Source of the DNA: CAWIHK01 sp963835935
Lineage (GTDB): Bacteria > Bacteroidota > Ignavibacteria > UBA10030 > CAVZMI01
Reading direction: 5' to 3'
Length of the DNA stretch: 64,000 nucleotides
Assembly: GCA_963835935.1 (NCBI GenBank)
Contig: CAWIHK010000006.1
Span: forward strand, 339,770 to 403,769
Part shown: positions 56,905 through 64,000 of the stretch, piece after piece
How positions within the stretch are numbered: the stretch's first letter is position 1
Layout of the letters: each line of letters starts with the position of its first letter
Position numbers and translations under genes: made by a program
The notes under the pieces: model-generated
Database searches by the model: none
The model's input: the letters and a program-made list of their open reading frames with translations, nothing else
What the model was told of the DNA's origin: nothing

Positions 56905-57724
56905 GTTTGCCAGTAATTTTGTTTTTCTTTATTAAAAACGCAGCACCGACTAAGCCAATCAGGAATAAACAGATCGAAATCAATTGCGCTTCAGACAAGC
57001 CAAAAAGCATCGGAGGATTGATGCGAATGAATTCAACCGAGAATCTTGCCGCGCTCGACAGTAGAAGGTACAACATGAAAAGATAACCGTCGGCTTTTTT
57101 ATTCTTCCTCATCTTCCATAAAATCAGGAAAATTATGCAGCCGAGTAAAAACTCGTACACTGGAGTGGGGTGGAGTGGAGTGTTGTCGGGTACGATGCCG
57201 TGCGGATATTTCATTGCGATTTCGGGAACGTCGCGAAATGCAATCGATGGCGGCAATGTGCCGTGTTCATAATTAGTGCCCCACGGTAATGTGGTGGGAA
57301 TTCCATAATCTCCGTCACCCGCGAGATGGCATCCGATTCTTGCGATGCCATATCCGAGTGCAAGGACAGGCGAGGCGGCATCAAAAACCTTCCCGATAGA
57401 TAATTTTTTTATTTTGAGATACCATAAAATACATACAATTGCGAGAATAAGGCCGCCGTACCATGTTAAACCCGATGGCGAAAAAATAGCGTCGAAGGGT
57501 TGGAACATTACATCATTCCAATTCTCGATTATGTATAATATTTTTGATCCGCTGATGCCTGCAATGAGTGCAATGAGCGTAATTGCATTCGCCAGAGAAG
57601 CGTCCATTTTTTTTCGCTTCAACTCGATTCCCAGAAGAATACTGGAAATGAGGAAGGAGATGCTCATCATGAGGCCAAAACCGTATATCGTCACCGGACC
57701 GATCGTGAGAATTCGTGGATACAT
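56897..57724 (-). CDS. lgt: Prolipoprotein diacylglyceryl transferase
   Basis: 275 residues with about seven membrane segments. It transfers diacylglycerol to the lipobox Cys of prolipoproteins, consistent with the many lipoproteins here. Signature region GYGIARIGCHLAGDGDYG corresponds to the Lgt GRxGNxxxGE block in its Bacteroidota-type variant; YGGLILAIVCILWY precedes it. It lies between a small unknown gene and rlmB. Confidence 0.92.
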   Translation of the reverse strand: MYPRILTIGPVTIYGFGLMMSISFLISSILLGIELKRKKMDASLANAITLIALIAGISGSKILYIIENWNDVMFQPFDAIFSPSGLTWYGGLILAIVCILWYLKIKKLSIGKVFDAASPVLALGYGIARIGCHLAGDGDYGIPTTLPWGTNYEHGTLPPSIAFRDVPEIAMKYPHGIVPDNTPLHPTPVYEFLLGCIIFLILWKMRKNKKADGYLFMLYLLLSSAARFSVEFIRINPPMLFGLSEAQLISICLFLIGLVGAAFLIKKNKITGKHG

Positions 57725-57725
57725 A

Positions 57726-58160
57726 TTAGGTGCTTTTCTTTAATGGTTGCGCATGAATATTCTTCCACTCATCATTCGTGGCTGCAACGATGATGAACGG
57801 TTGTTCCGTGAAATCTTCAATTTGAAATCCGTCTTTCAAGGATTTGAGTTTGAAAGAATTTTGTGTTCCATCGATTTTTGTAATTACAACTTCGTGCGTG
57901 CCGTGAAGCCGCGGTAATTCTATCCGCTTGCGAGCAGGGCCAAATGACGGCATCGTGAAATCGGGTGTCTGAAGTCCCATTAATCGGAAAGAAAGAATCT
58001 TATCGTTCAATTCATAGCCGATGGAAATTTTATAATTGAATGTGCTGAACTCCTTCACAGTTTCGAAAAGGAAAACAGTCTTCTCTTTCTTCCGAATTTC
58101 ATCGTAAGCCGGAGAAATCATCAGGCGGTATTCTATTGTCTGTTTCTTCTTTGGCGACAT
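57726..58160 (-). CDS. Conserved hypothetical small protein upstream of lgt
   Basis: 144 residues, no signal or membrane segment. Beta-rich with charged ends (KKKQTIEYRLMIS, GTHEVVITKIDG). One base separates its stop from the start of lgt, and the hisS stop is 5 bases upstream, so it is in the hisS-lgt-rlmB transcript. No family recognised. Confidence 0.65.
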   Translation of the reverse strand: MSPKKKQTIEYRLMISPAYDEIRKKEKTVFLFETVKEFSTFNYKISIGYELNDKILSFRLMGLQTPDFTMPSFGPARKRIELPRLHGTHEVVITKIDGTQNSFKLKSLKDGFQIEDFTEQPFIIVAATNDEWKNIHAQPLKKST

Positions 58161-58164
58161 AATC

Positions 58165-59415
58165 TCACGCTAACAATGTATGAATTTTCGATAGTGAAAT
58201 CTCTGCCTCGGAACCGTCCGACATTTTCTTGAGTTTCCCGCGGCCTGATGTCAATTCATTCGAACCTACAACCAACACGTATTGTGCTTTTTGCCGGTCT
58301 GCCTCTCGCATTTGCGCCTTGATACTTCGTTTGAGAAAATCTATTTCACAGGAAATATTATTGAATCGCAAATCCTGCGCAGTTCGAAGCGCCCACGCGC
58401 GGGCATTGTCATCAAGAGCGACGATGTACAAAGAAATCGGTTTCGTGATCGTAGATTGAATCCCGTGTTTTTCAATAACCATCAGCAATCGTTCCATGCC
58501 GGCGGCAAATCCCACACCCGGTGTTGGTTTTCCGCCGATTTGTTCAGTCAGAAGATCATAACGCCCTCCGCCTGCAAGCGCATCTTGCGAGCCGAGATCG
58601 TTGCTGATTAATTCGAAAGCGGTTTTTGTGTAATAATCCAATCCGCGAACAATTCGTCCGTCGATCGTGAATTGTATGTAGAGATTTTTTAAATTATGGC
58701 AGAGCGAATCAAAATGGCTTTTGCACTCAGGACATAAATGATCGAGCATGAGTGGAGCATCTTTTGTCAGTGCCTTATCATTCTCATCTTTCGAATCGAG
58801 AATGCGCAGCGGATTCTGATCATAACGACGCTGACTTTCGGCCGACAATTTATCAAGCAAAGGCGAGAGATACTTTTTCAGAACCTCTTTATATGGCGGC
58901 CGGCACTTTTCGCATCCGACTGAATTTATTTTTAGTTCAACATTCGGTATTCTAAGTTTTTTATACAACATAACTGCGATGCTGATGACTTCGGCATCGA
59001 CTGCTGCGTCCGGGGCGCCGAGCGATTCGACGCCGAATTGATGAAACTGGCGTAGCCTGCCTGCCTGAGGCCGTTCCTGCCGGAATATTGGAGAAATATA
59101 ATATACTTTTGTTACAGGCTGTTGTTCGCCAAGGTTATGTTGAAGATAAGCGCGAACGACGCCGGCGGTCATCTCAGGCCGAAGCGTTAAACTTTCATCG
59201 CTCCGATCAAGAAACGTGTACATTTCCTTGCTTACGATATCGGTCAGCGTTCCGAGACTGCGTGCGAAGAGAGCTGTTTCTTCAAAGATGGGTGTTCGAA
59301 TTTCTTTATAATTAAAAACAATCATCAACTGCCGGATCGTATCCTCAATGTAAATCCATTTTGGAGAATCTTCCGGAAGTATATCTTTTGTTCCCTTGAT
59401 AGATCGAAATGCCAC
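58165..59415 (-). CDS. hisS: Histidyl-tRNA synthetase
   Basis: About 416 residues from GTG 59415, preceded by GGAAGG; a TTG at 59427 would add four residues. Class II motifs: SLTLRPEMTAGVVRAYL, FRQERPQAGRLRQFHQFGVE, HisA motif GRIVRGLDYYTKTAFE and GGGRYDLLTEQIGG. The C-terminal anticodon-binding domain ends SEAEISLSKIHTLL. 12 bases downstream of the PTS-like gene. Confidence 0.96.
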   Translation of the reverse strand: MAFRSIKGTKDILPEDSPKWIYIEDTIRQLMIVFNYKEIRTPIFEETALFARSLGTLTDIVSKEMYTFLDRSDESLTLRPEMTAGVVRAYLQHNLGEQQPVTKVYYISPIFRQERPQAGRLRQFHQFGVESLGAPDAAVDAEVISIAVMLYKKLRIPNVELKINSVGCEKCRPPYKEVLKKYLSPLLDKLSAESQRRYDQNPLRILDSKDENDKALTKDAPLMLDHLCPECKSHFDSLCHNLKNLYIQFTIDGRIVRGLDYYTKTAFELISNDLGSQDALAGGGRYDLLTEQIGGKPTPGVGFAAGMERLLMVIEKHGIQSTITKPISLYIVALDDNARAWALRTAQDLRFNNISCEIDFLKRSIKAQMREADRQKAQYVLVVGSNELTSGRGKLKKMSDGSEAEISLSKIHTLLA

Positions 59416-59427
59416 AATGCCTTCCAA

Positions 59428-59898
59428 TTAAATGTCGAAATAGCTAGCTTCTTCTTGCTTGAATGTGGCAAGAACTTCTTGAGGTGATGTGCATTCGAGA
59501 ATTTTTTTTCGGAATTCTTCTTTATTCATCAATCGCGAAATGCGGCTGAGTAATTTGATGTGCGGCCCGACGAGGCTATCTTTTCCCACAAGGAGGAAAA
59601 CGAGCCGAACAGGTTGATCGTCGAGTGCTTGATAATCGATTGGATTTTTGGTGATCGCAAACGCGGCGACAATATCGCTCACCGCTTCAGTTTTGCCATG
59701 TGGAATTGCGAAACCATTTCCGACACCTGTCGACATAATTTTTTCGCGTTCAAGAATAGCAGTACGCACTTTCTCGAGTTCGTGTATCTTTTTTGAAGTT
59801 CCGACAATATCCACCATGGCATTAATGACTTCAGATTTATTTGTTCCCGGAAGATCTGTCCGAATGAATTGTTCTTCAAGAATATCGCAAATTTTCAT
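59428..59898 (-). CDS. PTS EIIA-type regulatory protein (PtsN-like)
   Basis: 156 residues, fructose-type EIIA fold. Phospho-His in GFAIPHGKTEAV, preceded by REKIMSTGVG and followed by RLVFLLVGKDSLVGPHIKLLS, both typical. Without sugar PTS genes here it is probably part of a regulatory (PtsN/nitrogen) phosphotransfer pathway. It lies 15 bases after the fusion gene stop. Confidence 0.88.
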   Translation of the reverse strand: MKICDILEEQFIRTDLPGTNKSEVINAMVDIVGTSKKIHELEKVRTAILEREKIMSTGVGNGFAIPHGKTEAVSDIVAAFAITKNPIDYQALDDQPVRLVFLLVGKDSLVGPHIKLLSRISRLMNKEEFRKKILECTSPQEVLATFKQEEASYFDI

Positions 59899-59913
59899 TT
59901 TTGTACTTTGCTC

Positions 59914-62427
59914 CTACATATCACGCCATTTGATAAACTTTTTTTCGTATTCATCGCTTATTTGTTTTGCTTGAGTCCAGTCGCGCGCTTCTGCGCTGAT
60001 GTGAAAGAGAGGCCGCTCACGGTCAGGCAGCAGCAGGATGGACGCAAACGGATCGCCGGTGTCGGGGAAAATTTTTACTCCATCCAGAAGTTCCCGGCGA
60101 AGATGCTCCGTATCTTTCATGATATGGCGCATTACTTTTCCTTTGTAATCCCATGGACAACTGATATTTTTCTTCACGAACCTTAATCGCGGCAGAGTTT
60201 TATCCAGCTCTGCAAGTTTAATTCCTGTCACCGCCATCATATCGAGTATTTTTGCCATTGCGTACATTCCGTCCGCTGCACGCAAAAATTCGGGGAAAAT
60301 GAATCCGCCTTTTGTTCCGCCGACAAAATTAATACTCGGTTCGGCAAGTACATCCATCATCGCGTAATGGTTATCTTTTGTACGGATAACTGTGATTCCG
60401 TGTTCGCGTGCGATAAGATCGACTTCTGATGATGCGGTCACCGGAACCGCAATTTTGGAGGAATGCGGATAAGCGGTCAGGAACAATTTAAGCACGATCG
60501 ATAAAAGCCTGTCCTGACTCATCAACTCACCCTGGTCGTCGACGAGAAATAATTTTTCTCCTCCGGCATCTATTAAAAAACCGACGTCGTATTTTAATGA
60601 GAGGACAATATTGGAGAGTTGTTTGATTGATGATTCAAATTCCTCCGCCGTTCGTGTTAATTTTGTCGGCTCCAAATATGCATTGAGAGATACGACCTGA
60701 CAATTCAACATTCCTAGAATAGTAGGGAATATTGTTGAAGCGACGCCGTTTGAATAATCGATGACAATTCGGAAATTCGCCTTGCGGATTGCATCGATCT
60801 GCAGACAATTAATAAAGTGATCTCGATATGCTTCAGTTGCGCGATCGGAGAAAGTCAAAGAACCGACTTTATTGAAGTCTGCCCTTCGGAAATCTTCACC
60901 GAGAAAAAGACGTTCGACCGATTTTGTTTTTGCTATCGGGAGATCTTTTCCGGTTTTATCGAAGAAGATGATGTCCGTTAGTTGTTTGTCGTATGGTGAT
61001 TTTCTGGTATGAATTCCTCCAGCCGCCGTTCCTGATCGCATCAGTTCGTGACGCAGAATTGGAATTGATACGGTACGGAGATCATGCATGTCTGCACCGG
61101 ATGACATTAAACCCGACATCAACGCACGATTGATCATACGTGAAACATTATCCGAATCACGGCTGACGACTACTGTCTTTCCTCCGCCGACAAGAGCTCC
61201 GAAAGCCGCCCCAAGTTTTGCCGCAAATTCGGGGGTCATTTCTATGTTTGATAATCCAGTGATGCGAGAGTCAGTGAATAATTCTCGTAACCAACGATCT
61301 TCCCAAACCAAACTTCGCGTGAGTATTGCCCGATCCTCGATAACTTTTTCGGGCCAGATTTTGATGTTTGTTGCAAGTTGTGCTTCTTGGCCGACATAAC
61401 AATGGTCGCTCATGAAAACATTATCGTTGAGTATGGCTCCAGGCCCGATCACACAATCACTGCCGACAACGTCGTTAGACATTTCCGCACGTTCACCAAT
61501 TTTGACATGATCCCAAATCACGGCATTGTGAATTTTCGCATTCGGATAAATTGTACATCCGTTGCCGATAATTGTGTCGTGAAGCTTTACATTCTCATGG
61601 ATCACACAGTCCCGTCCAATCACAACTCTGCCGGTAATGTTTTCCGGTTCAGTTCGGATCGAAGTATTCTCACCGATAAATCCGGAAGGAATTATTGTTC
61701 CTTCAACATTGACGTGAACCTTCTTATGAAGGCAATCGAGGTGAGCATCCTGATACTCGTTCAACGTGCCGACATCTTTCCAGTATGATTGTGAGATATA
61801 ACCATACAACCCAAGATCTTGTTCCATCATGATCGGGAAGAGGTTTTTACTGAAGTCAAATTCTTCTTTCGGTGGAATGAGTTCGAGCACACTTGGTTCT
61901 AGAATATAAACACCCGTGTTCACCGTATCGCTGAAAACCTCGCCCCACGAAGGTTTTTCTAGAAAACGATGTATCTTACCATCCTTATTGGTTATGACCA
62001 CCCCGTATTGCAGCGGATTTGTGACGCGTGTGAGAACTATTGTTGCACGGGATTTTTTTTCTTCGTGGTATTTTATCGCCGACGTTAAATCGACGTCGGT
62101 CAAAACATCACCGCTTATTATCACGATGCGTTCGTTCAGCAACAATGTTGCTGCATTACGAACACTGCCGGCGGTTCCATAATCAGCTTCTGCCTTGACA
62201 TATTTTATTGAAACGCCGAAATGTGAACCGTCGCCAAAAAAGTTTGTGATGATCTCAGGTTGATAAAAAAGAGTTGCTACCAGATCGGTGATTTGGTGTT
62301 TTTTCAAAAGTTCGATGATGTGTTGCATCATCGGTTTATTAAGGACTGGCACCATTGGTTTCGGGAGATTGCAGGTCAACGGCCGCAACCGAGTTCCGAA
62401 TCCGCCCGCCATTATAACTGCTTTCAT
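59914..62427 (-). CDS. Sugar-1-phosphate nucleotidyltransferase fused to a degenerate phosphomutase domain
   Basis: 837 residues. N-terminal nucleotidyltransferase (residues 1-235: MAGGFGTRLRPLTCNLPKPM), then left-handed beta-helix hexapeptides (about 250-360: VIGRDCVIHENVKLHD), then a phosphoglucomutase/phosphomannomutase-like domain (about 385-835). In the mutase part, the phosphoserine loop reads GIHTRKSP (His473) instead of TASHNP, and the metal-binding DGDGDR is DAGGEK (from Asp620). It thus lacks the catalytic Ser and the Mg ligands. The mutase domain may be regulatory or structural, while the N-terminal part makes a nucleotide sugar such as GDP-mannose. Confidence 0.88.
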   Translation of the reverse strand: MKAVIMAGGFGTRLRPLTCNLPKPMVPVLNKPMMQHIIELLKKHQITDLVATLFYQPEIITNFFGDGSHFGVSIKYVKAEADYGTAGSVRNAATLLLNERIVIISGDVLTDVDLTSAIKYHEEKKSRATIVLTRVTNPLQYGVVITNKDGKIHRFLEKPSWGEVFSDTVNTGVYILEPSVLELIPPKEEFDFSKNLFPIMMEQDLGLYGYISQSYWKDVGTLNEYQDAHLDCLHKKVHVNVEGTIIPSGFIGENTSIRTEPENITGRVVIGRDCVIHENVKLHDTIIGNGCTIYPNAKIHNAVIWDHVKIGERAEMSNDVVGSDCVIGPGAILNDNVFMSDHCYVGQEAQLATNIKIWPEKVIEDRAILTRSLVWEDRWLRELFTDSRITGLSNIEMTPEFAAKLGAAFGALVGGGKTVVVSRDSDNVSRMINRALMSGLMSSGADMHDLRTVSIPILRHELMRSGTAAGGIHTRKSPYDKQLTDIIFFDKTGKDLPIAKTKSVERLFLGEDFRRADFNKVGSLTFSDRATEAYRDHFINCLQIDAIRKANFRIVIDYSNGVASTIFPTILGMLNCQVVSLNAYLEPTKLTRTAEEFESSIKQLSNIVLSLKYDVGFLIDAGGEKLFLVDDQGELMSQDRLLSIVLKLFLTAYPHSSKIAVPVTASSEVDLIAREHGITVIRTKDNHYAMMDVLAEPSINFVGGTKGGFIFPEFLRAADGMYAMAKILDMMAVTGIKLAELDKTLPRLRFVKKNISCPWDYKGKVMRHIMKDTEHLRRELLDGVKIFPDTGDPFASILLLPDRERPLFHISAEARDWTQAKQISDEYEKKFIKWRDM

Positions 62428-62570
62428 GCGATTTCCAATGAAATGGTGATGGGAAGGAGTGCCTCTTGATCCCTATTTTTTAAAAAATACAAAAAAAAAA
62501 TTATTACTGCAAGCATCATTTGCCATGATGGATCATGACAGATGCATTCAGATATTTAGCGACTCAGTTT

Positions 62571-63338
62571 TTATCGCCGATTATTTTTCTTATATCCATT
62601 GAGTATTACACTCGCAGCAAAACCGGCGCCGAATCCGTTATCGATATTTACGACAGTCACACCGGCTGCGCATGAATTCAACATACCTAAAAGTGCGGAT
62701 AATCCTTTATAGTTTGCGCCGTATCCAATTGAAGTCGGGACGGCAATAACCGGTATATCCACCAGCCCGCCGATAACACTGGCAAGCGCGCCTTCCATTC
62801 CTGCAACAACAATTATTGCTCTGGCCGTGCGCAATAAATCGGCATGTGTGAGGACTCTGTGAATACCGGCGACACCGACGTCGTACAAGTGTTCAACACG
62901 ATGACCGAACATTCGGATAGTAAGAATTGCCTCTTCCGCTATGGGAATATCAGACGTTCCTGCAGTTACAACTAAAAGAAATTCCGGTTCCTGCGATTCC
63001 TTAGGTTCATAAGCCGTTATTACACGTGCCGAAGAATGATACTGCGCAGAACGAATTTTTTTCTTAAGTGCAGAGAAATGTTCTTTCGATGCGCGAGTGG
63101 CGAGTAATGGAGATTTTGATTTTGCAATCCGTAATGCAATGTGTGTAACTTGTTCCGGAGATTTTCCTTCACAAAATATTACTTCTGGAAATCCCTGTCG
63201 GAGTGCGCGATGGTGGTCTATGGTGGCAAAATCAAGGCTTTCGAATGGAAGACGTTCGAAAGTCTTTAGAATTTCATCGAGTGAGTGTTTTCCTTTTTGA
63301 AATTCAATTAAATATTGCCTCAATTGTTGTTGGTTCAT
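62571..63338 (-). CDS. larB: LarB-like nickel-pincer cofactor synthase (AIR-carboxylase fold)
   Basis: 255 residues from ATG 63338. Upstream in-frame sequence to 63467 has no family features. LarB carboxylates and hydrolyses nicotinic acid adenine dinucleotide in synthesis of the nickel-pincer nucleotide of lactate racemase. Family blocks: FPEVIFCEGKSPEQV, VVTAGTSDIPIAEEA, GVAGIHRVL, VVAGMEGALASVIGGLVD, PVIAVPTSIGYGANYKG. No larC or larE is in the window. Confidence 0.88.
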   Translation of the reverse strand: MNQQQLRQYLIEFQKGKHSLDEILKTFERLPFESLDFATIDHHRALRQGFPEVIFCEGKSPEQVTHIALRIAKSKSPLLATRASKEHFSALKKKIRSAQYHSSARVITAYEPKESQEPEFLLVVTAGTSDIPIAEEAILTIRMFGHRVEHLYDVGVAGIHRVLTHADLLRTARAIIVVAGMEGALASVIGGLVDIPVIAVPTSIGYGANYKGLSALLGMLNSCAAGVTVVNIDNGFGAGFAASVILNGYKKNNRR

Positions 63339-63502
63339 AAGTTGAATATACAATTTCATTGAAGGAGAATCAAGGATCAATTCAGTCAATCTCGCGACGA
63401 TAAACTCTAAACCTATTGGGAATAATGCCAAGGAAGTGACACAAAAAGAACTTGCACACGAATTCAAAAATTCGTATATTTTATAAGTTTGATATTAATT
63501 AT

Positions 63503-63713
63503 GCGGGAGTAGCTCAGTCCCATTCCGCCAAAGGCGGAACGAGGATCCACGCACTTGCGAAGCAAGTGCGGGATTGGTAGAGCGTCCCAATGTCCCTCGA
63601 CAAGCTCGGGACAAGTAATTGGGACCAAGTCCCGTTGCGACAAAGATTGTAAGACAATCTTTTAGTCGGAACGAGGATCCCGAACTCGTTAAGAGAGTTC
63701 GGGAGTTGATGTC
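63503..63713 (+). pseudogene. tRNA-Gly copy broken up by palindromic insertions
   Basis: Four segments match the intact tRNA-Gly (63758-63830) without mismatch: 63503-63517 (acceptor strand and D-stem), 63574-63584 (D-loop to GAGCG), 63625-63629 (CCAAG) and 63705-63713 (GTTGATGTC). Together they are 40 bases in the right order; CAACCTTG of the anticodon arm and everything after GATGTC are missing. Between them are three blocks, 63518-63573, 63585-63624 and 63630-63704, each beginning TCCC and ending GGGA. The outer two blocks each consist of two palindromes joined at GGATCC; the middle one has a smaller TCCC...GGGA palindrome nested inside. The T-arm and 3' acceptor strand are not found, so the copy is not functional as a normal tRNA. 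Confidence 0.82.
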
Positions 63714-63757
63714 TCGAGAAATACATATACAGAAGTCAGAATAATTTTATTGTATTG

Positions 63758-63830
63758 CGGGAGTAGCTCAGTTGGTAGAGCGCAACCTTGCCAAGGTTGA
63801 TGTCGCGGGTCCGAATCCCGTCTCCCGCTC
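63758..63830 (+). tRNA. tRNA-Gly (GCC)
   Basis: Acceptor GCGGGAG / CTCCCGC, D-arm GCTC...GAGC, anticodon loop TTGCCAA (anticodon GCC, stem CAACC/GGTTG), T-arm GCGGG TCCGAAT CCCGT and discriminator T. No CCA is encoded. Complete cloverleaf. Confidence 0.95.
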
Positions 63831-63911
63831 ATGAGAATGAAGAATGACGAAGTGCGAATTGAGAATTAGAGAAAATTCATTCAAAATTCGACTATTGGAA
63901 TATCTTGAAAG

Positions 63912-63953
63912 TGCCCCGTTGCCCAAATTCTCATCAGGTGGCGGGGCGTTTTT
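63912..63953 (+). terminator. Possible terminator after tRNA-Gly
   Basis: GCCCCG (63913) pairs with CGGGGC (63942), with inner GCC/GG(T)G contact, followed by GTTTTT. It lies between tRNA-Gly and tRNA-Cys. Confidence 0.55.
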
Positions 63954-63969
63954 AATTCTGAGAAATTAT

Positions 63970-64000
63970 GGCGCCGTACCCAAGTGGTAAGGGAGAGGTC
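63970..64000 (+). tRNA. tRNA-Cys, 5' part (cut by window end)
   Basis: GGCGCCG acceptor strand, TA, D-arm ACCCAAGTGGTAAGGGA, then GAGGTC at the start of the anticodon stem. This 5' pattern is characteristic of bacterial tRNA-Cys; the anticodon itself is beyond the window. Confidence 0.72.

Noticed and set aside
63585..63624. Tyrosine anticodon (GTA) formed if the inner palindrome is removed, giving a TCCCA/TGGGA arm
   Set aside because: The rest of the remnant matches tRNA-Gly exactly and has a class I D-arm, and the block itself has the TCCC...GGGA ends of the neighbouring elements. I treat it as an element.
63514..63726. Reverse-strand open frame of 70 codons over the tRNA-Gly remnant
   Set aside because: It is only the translation of the palindromic inserts and tRNA sequence; no protein features.

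Overview
The window looks like chromosome of a Bacteroidota/Chlorobiota-type (FCB group) bacterium, most probably from the Ignavibacteria or a close relative. The evidence is a type IX secretion C-terminal sorting domain (motif YPNPFNPSTTI) at the left edge, a giant one-protein hybrid two-component regulator with a sensor propeller, a Fibrobacter-type FISUMP lipoprotein, many lipobox proteins, moderate GC with AT-rich spacers, and the overall style of the housekeeping genes. Assignment below phylum level is inference. Layout, left to right: a truncated T9SS cargo protein; hpnCDE for squalene synthesis (660-3731); two lipoproteins of unknown function (3785-5867); a zinc/metal uptake block (small Cys/His-rich protein, outer-membrane barrel, znuA-znuC-znuB; 6604-10750); a 1,500-residue hybrid kinase plus a REC-CheB protein (11125-16663); two reverse-strand genes, one with an HEPN motif, that look like integron-type cassettes (16885-18523); a DEAD-box helicase, FISUMP protein and lipocalin, with a second copy of the helicase/FISUMP 3' junction (18893-22149); an ABC exporter, LpoA-like protein, radC, LysM-like protein and phoH (22276-31437); a dense two-component cluster (31445-37511); guaB, an M24 peptidase, a glycosyltransferase, frameshifted purD and an epimerase (38080-44159); and a sigma-54 regulator (45069-46424). 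The right third is the accessory part. From about 46760 to 49930 three or four unrelated genes, differing in base composition, are each followed by a long imperfect palindrome bounded by GCYAAC and GTTRGC. This is the layout of integron cassettes with attC sites, although no integrase is visible. It is followed by a dead GNAT gene joined to a stray copy of the pgi 3' end, then a REP-associated tyrosine transposase (RAYT) sitting inside a tandem array of about 177-bp double-hairpin units (51816-53480). Beyond pgi lies a second, frameshifted RAYT of another type with its own flanking repeats. Housekeeping genes resume on the reverse strand (rlmB, lgt, hisS, ptsN-like, a sugar nucleotidyltransferase/phosphomutase fusion, larB). 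The window ends in a tRNA cluster. The most striking object is at 63503-63713. It is a tRNA-Gly copy cut by three blocks of short palindromes, each running from TCCC to GGGA. Removing the blocks leaves 40 bases that match the intact tRNA-Gly (63758-63830) without a mismatch, apart from one 8-base gap and a lost 3' end. TCCC/GGGA-ended hairpins also make up the RAYT array, so the two may be related. Other signs of ongoing genome rearrangement are partial gene remnants (acyl-CoA dehydrogenase, MeaB-like, GNAT), a one-base frameshift in purD, and the two duplicated gene ends.
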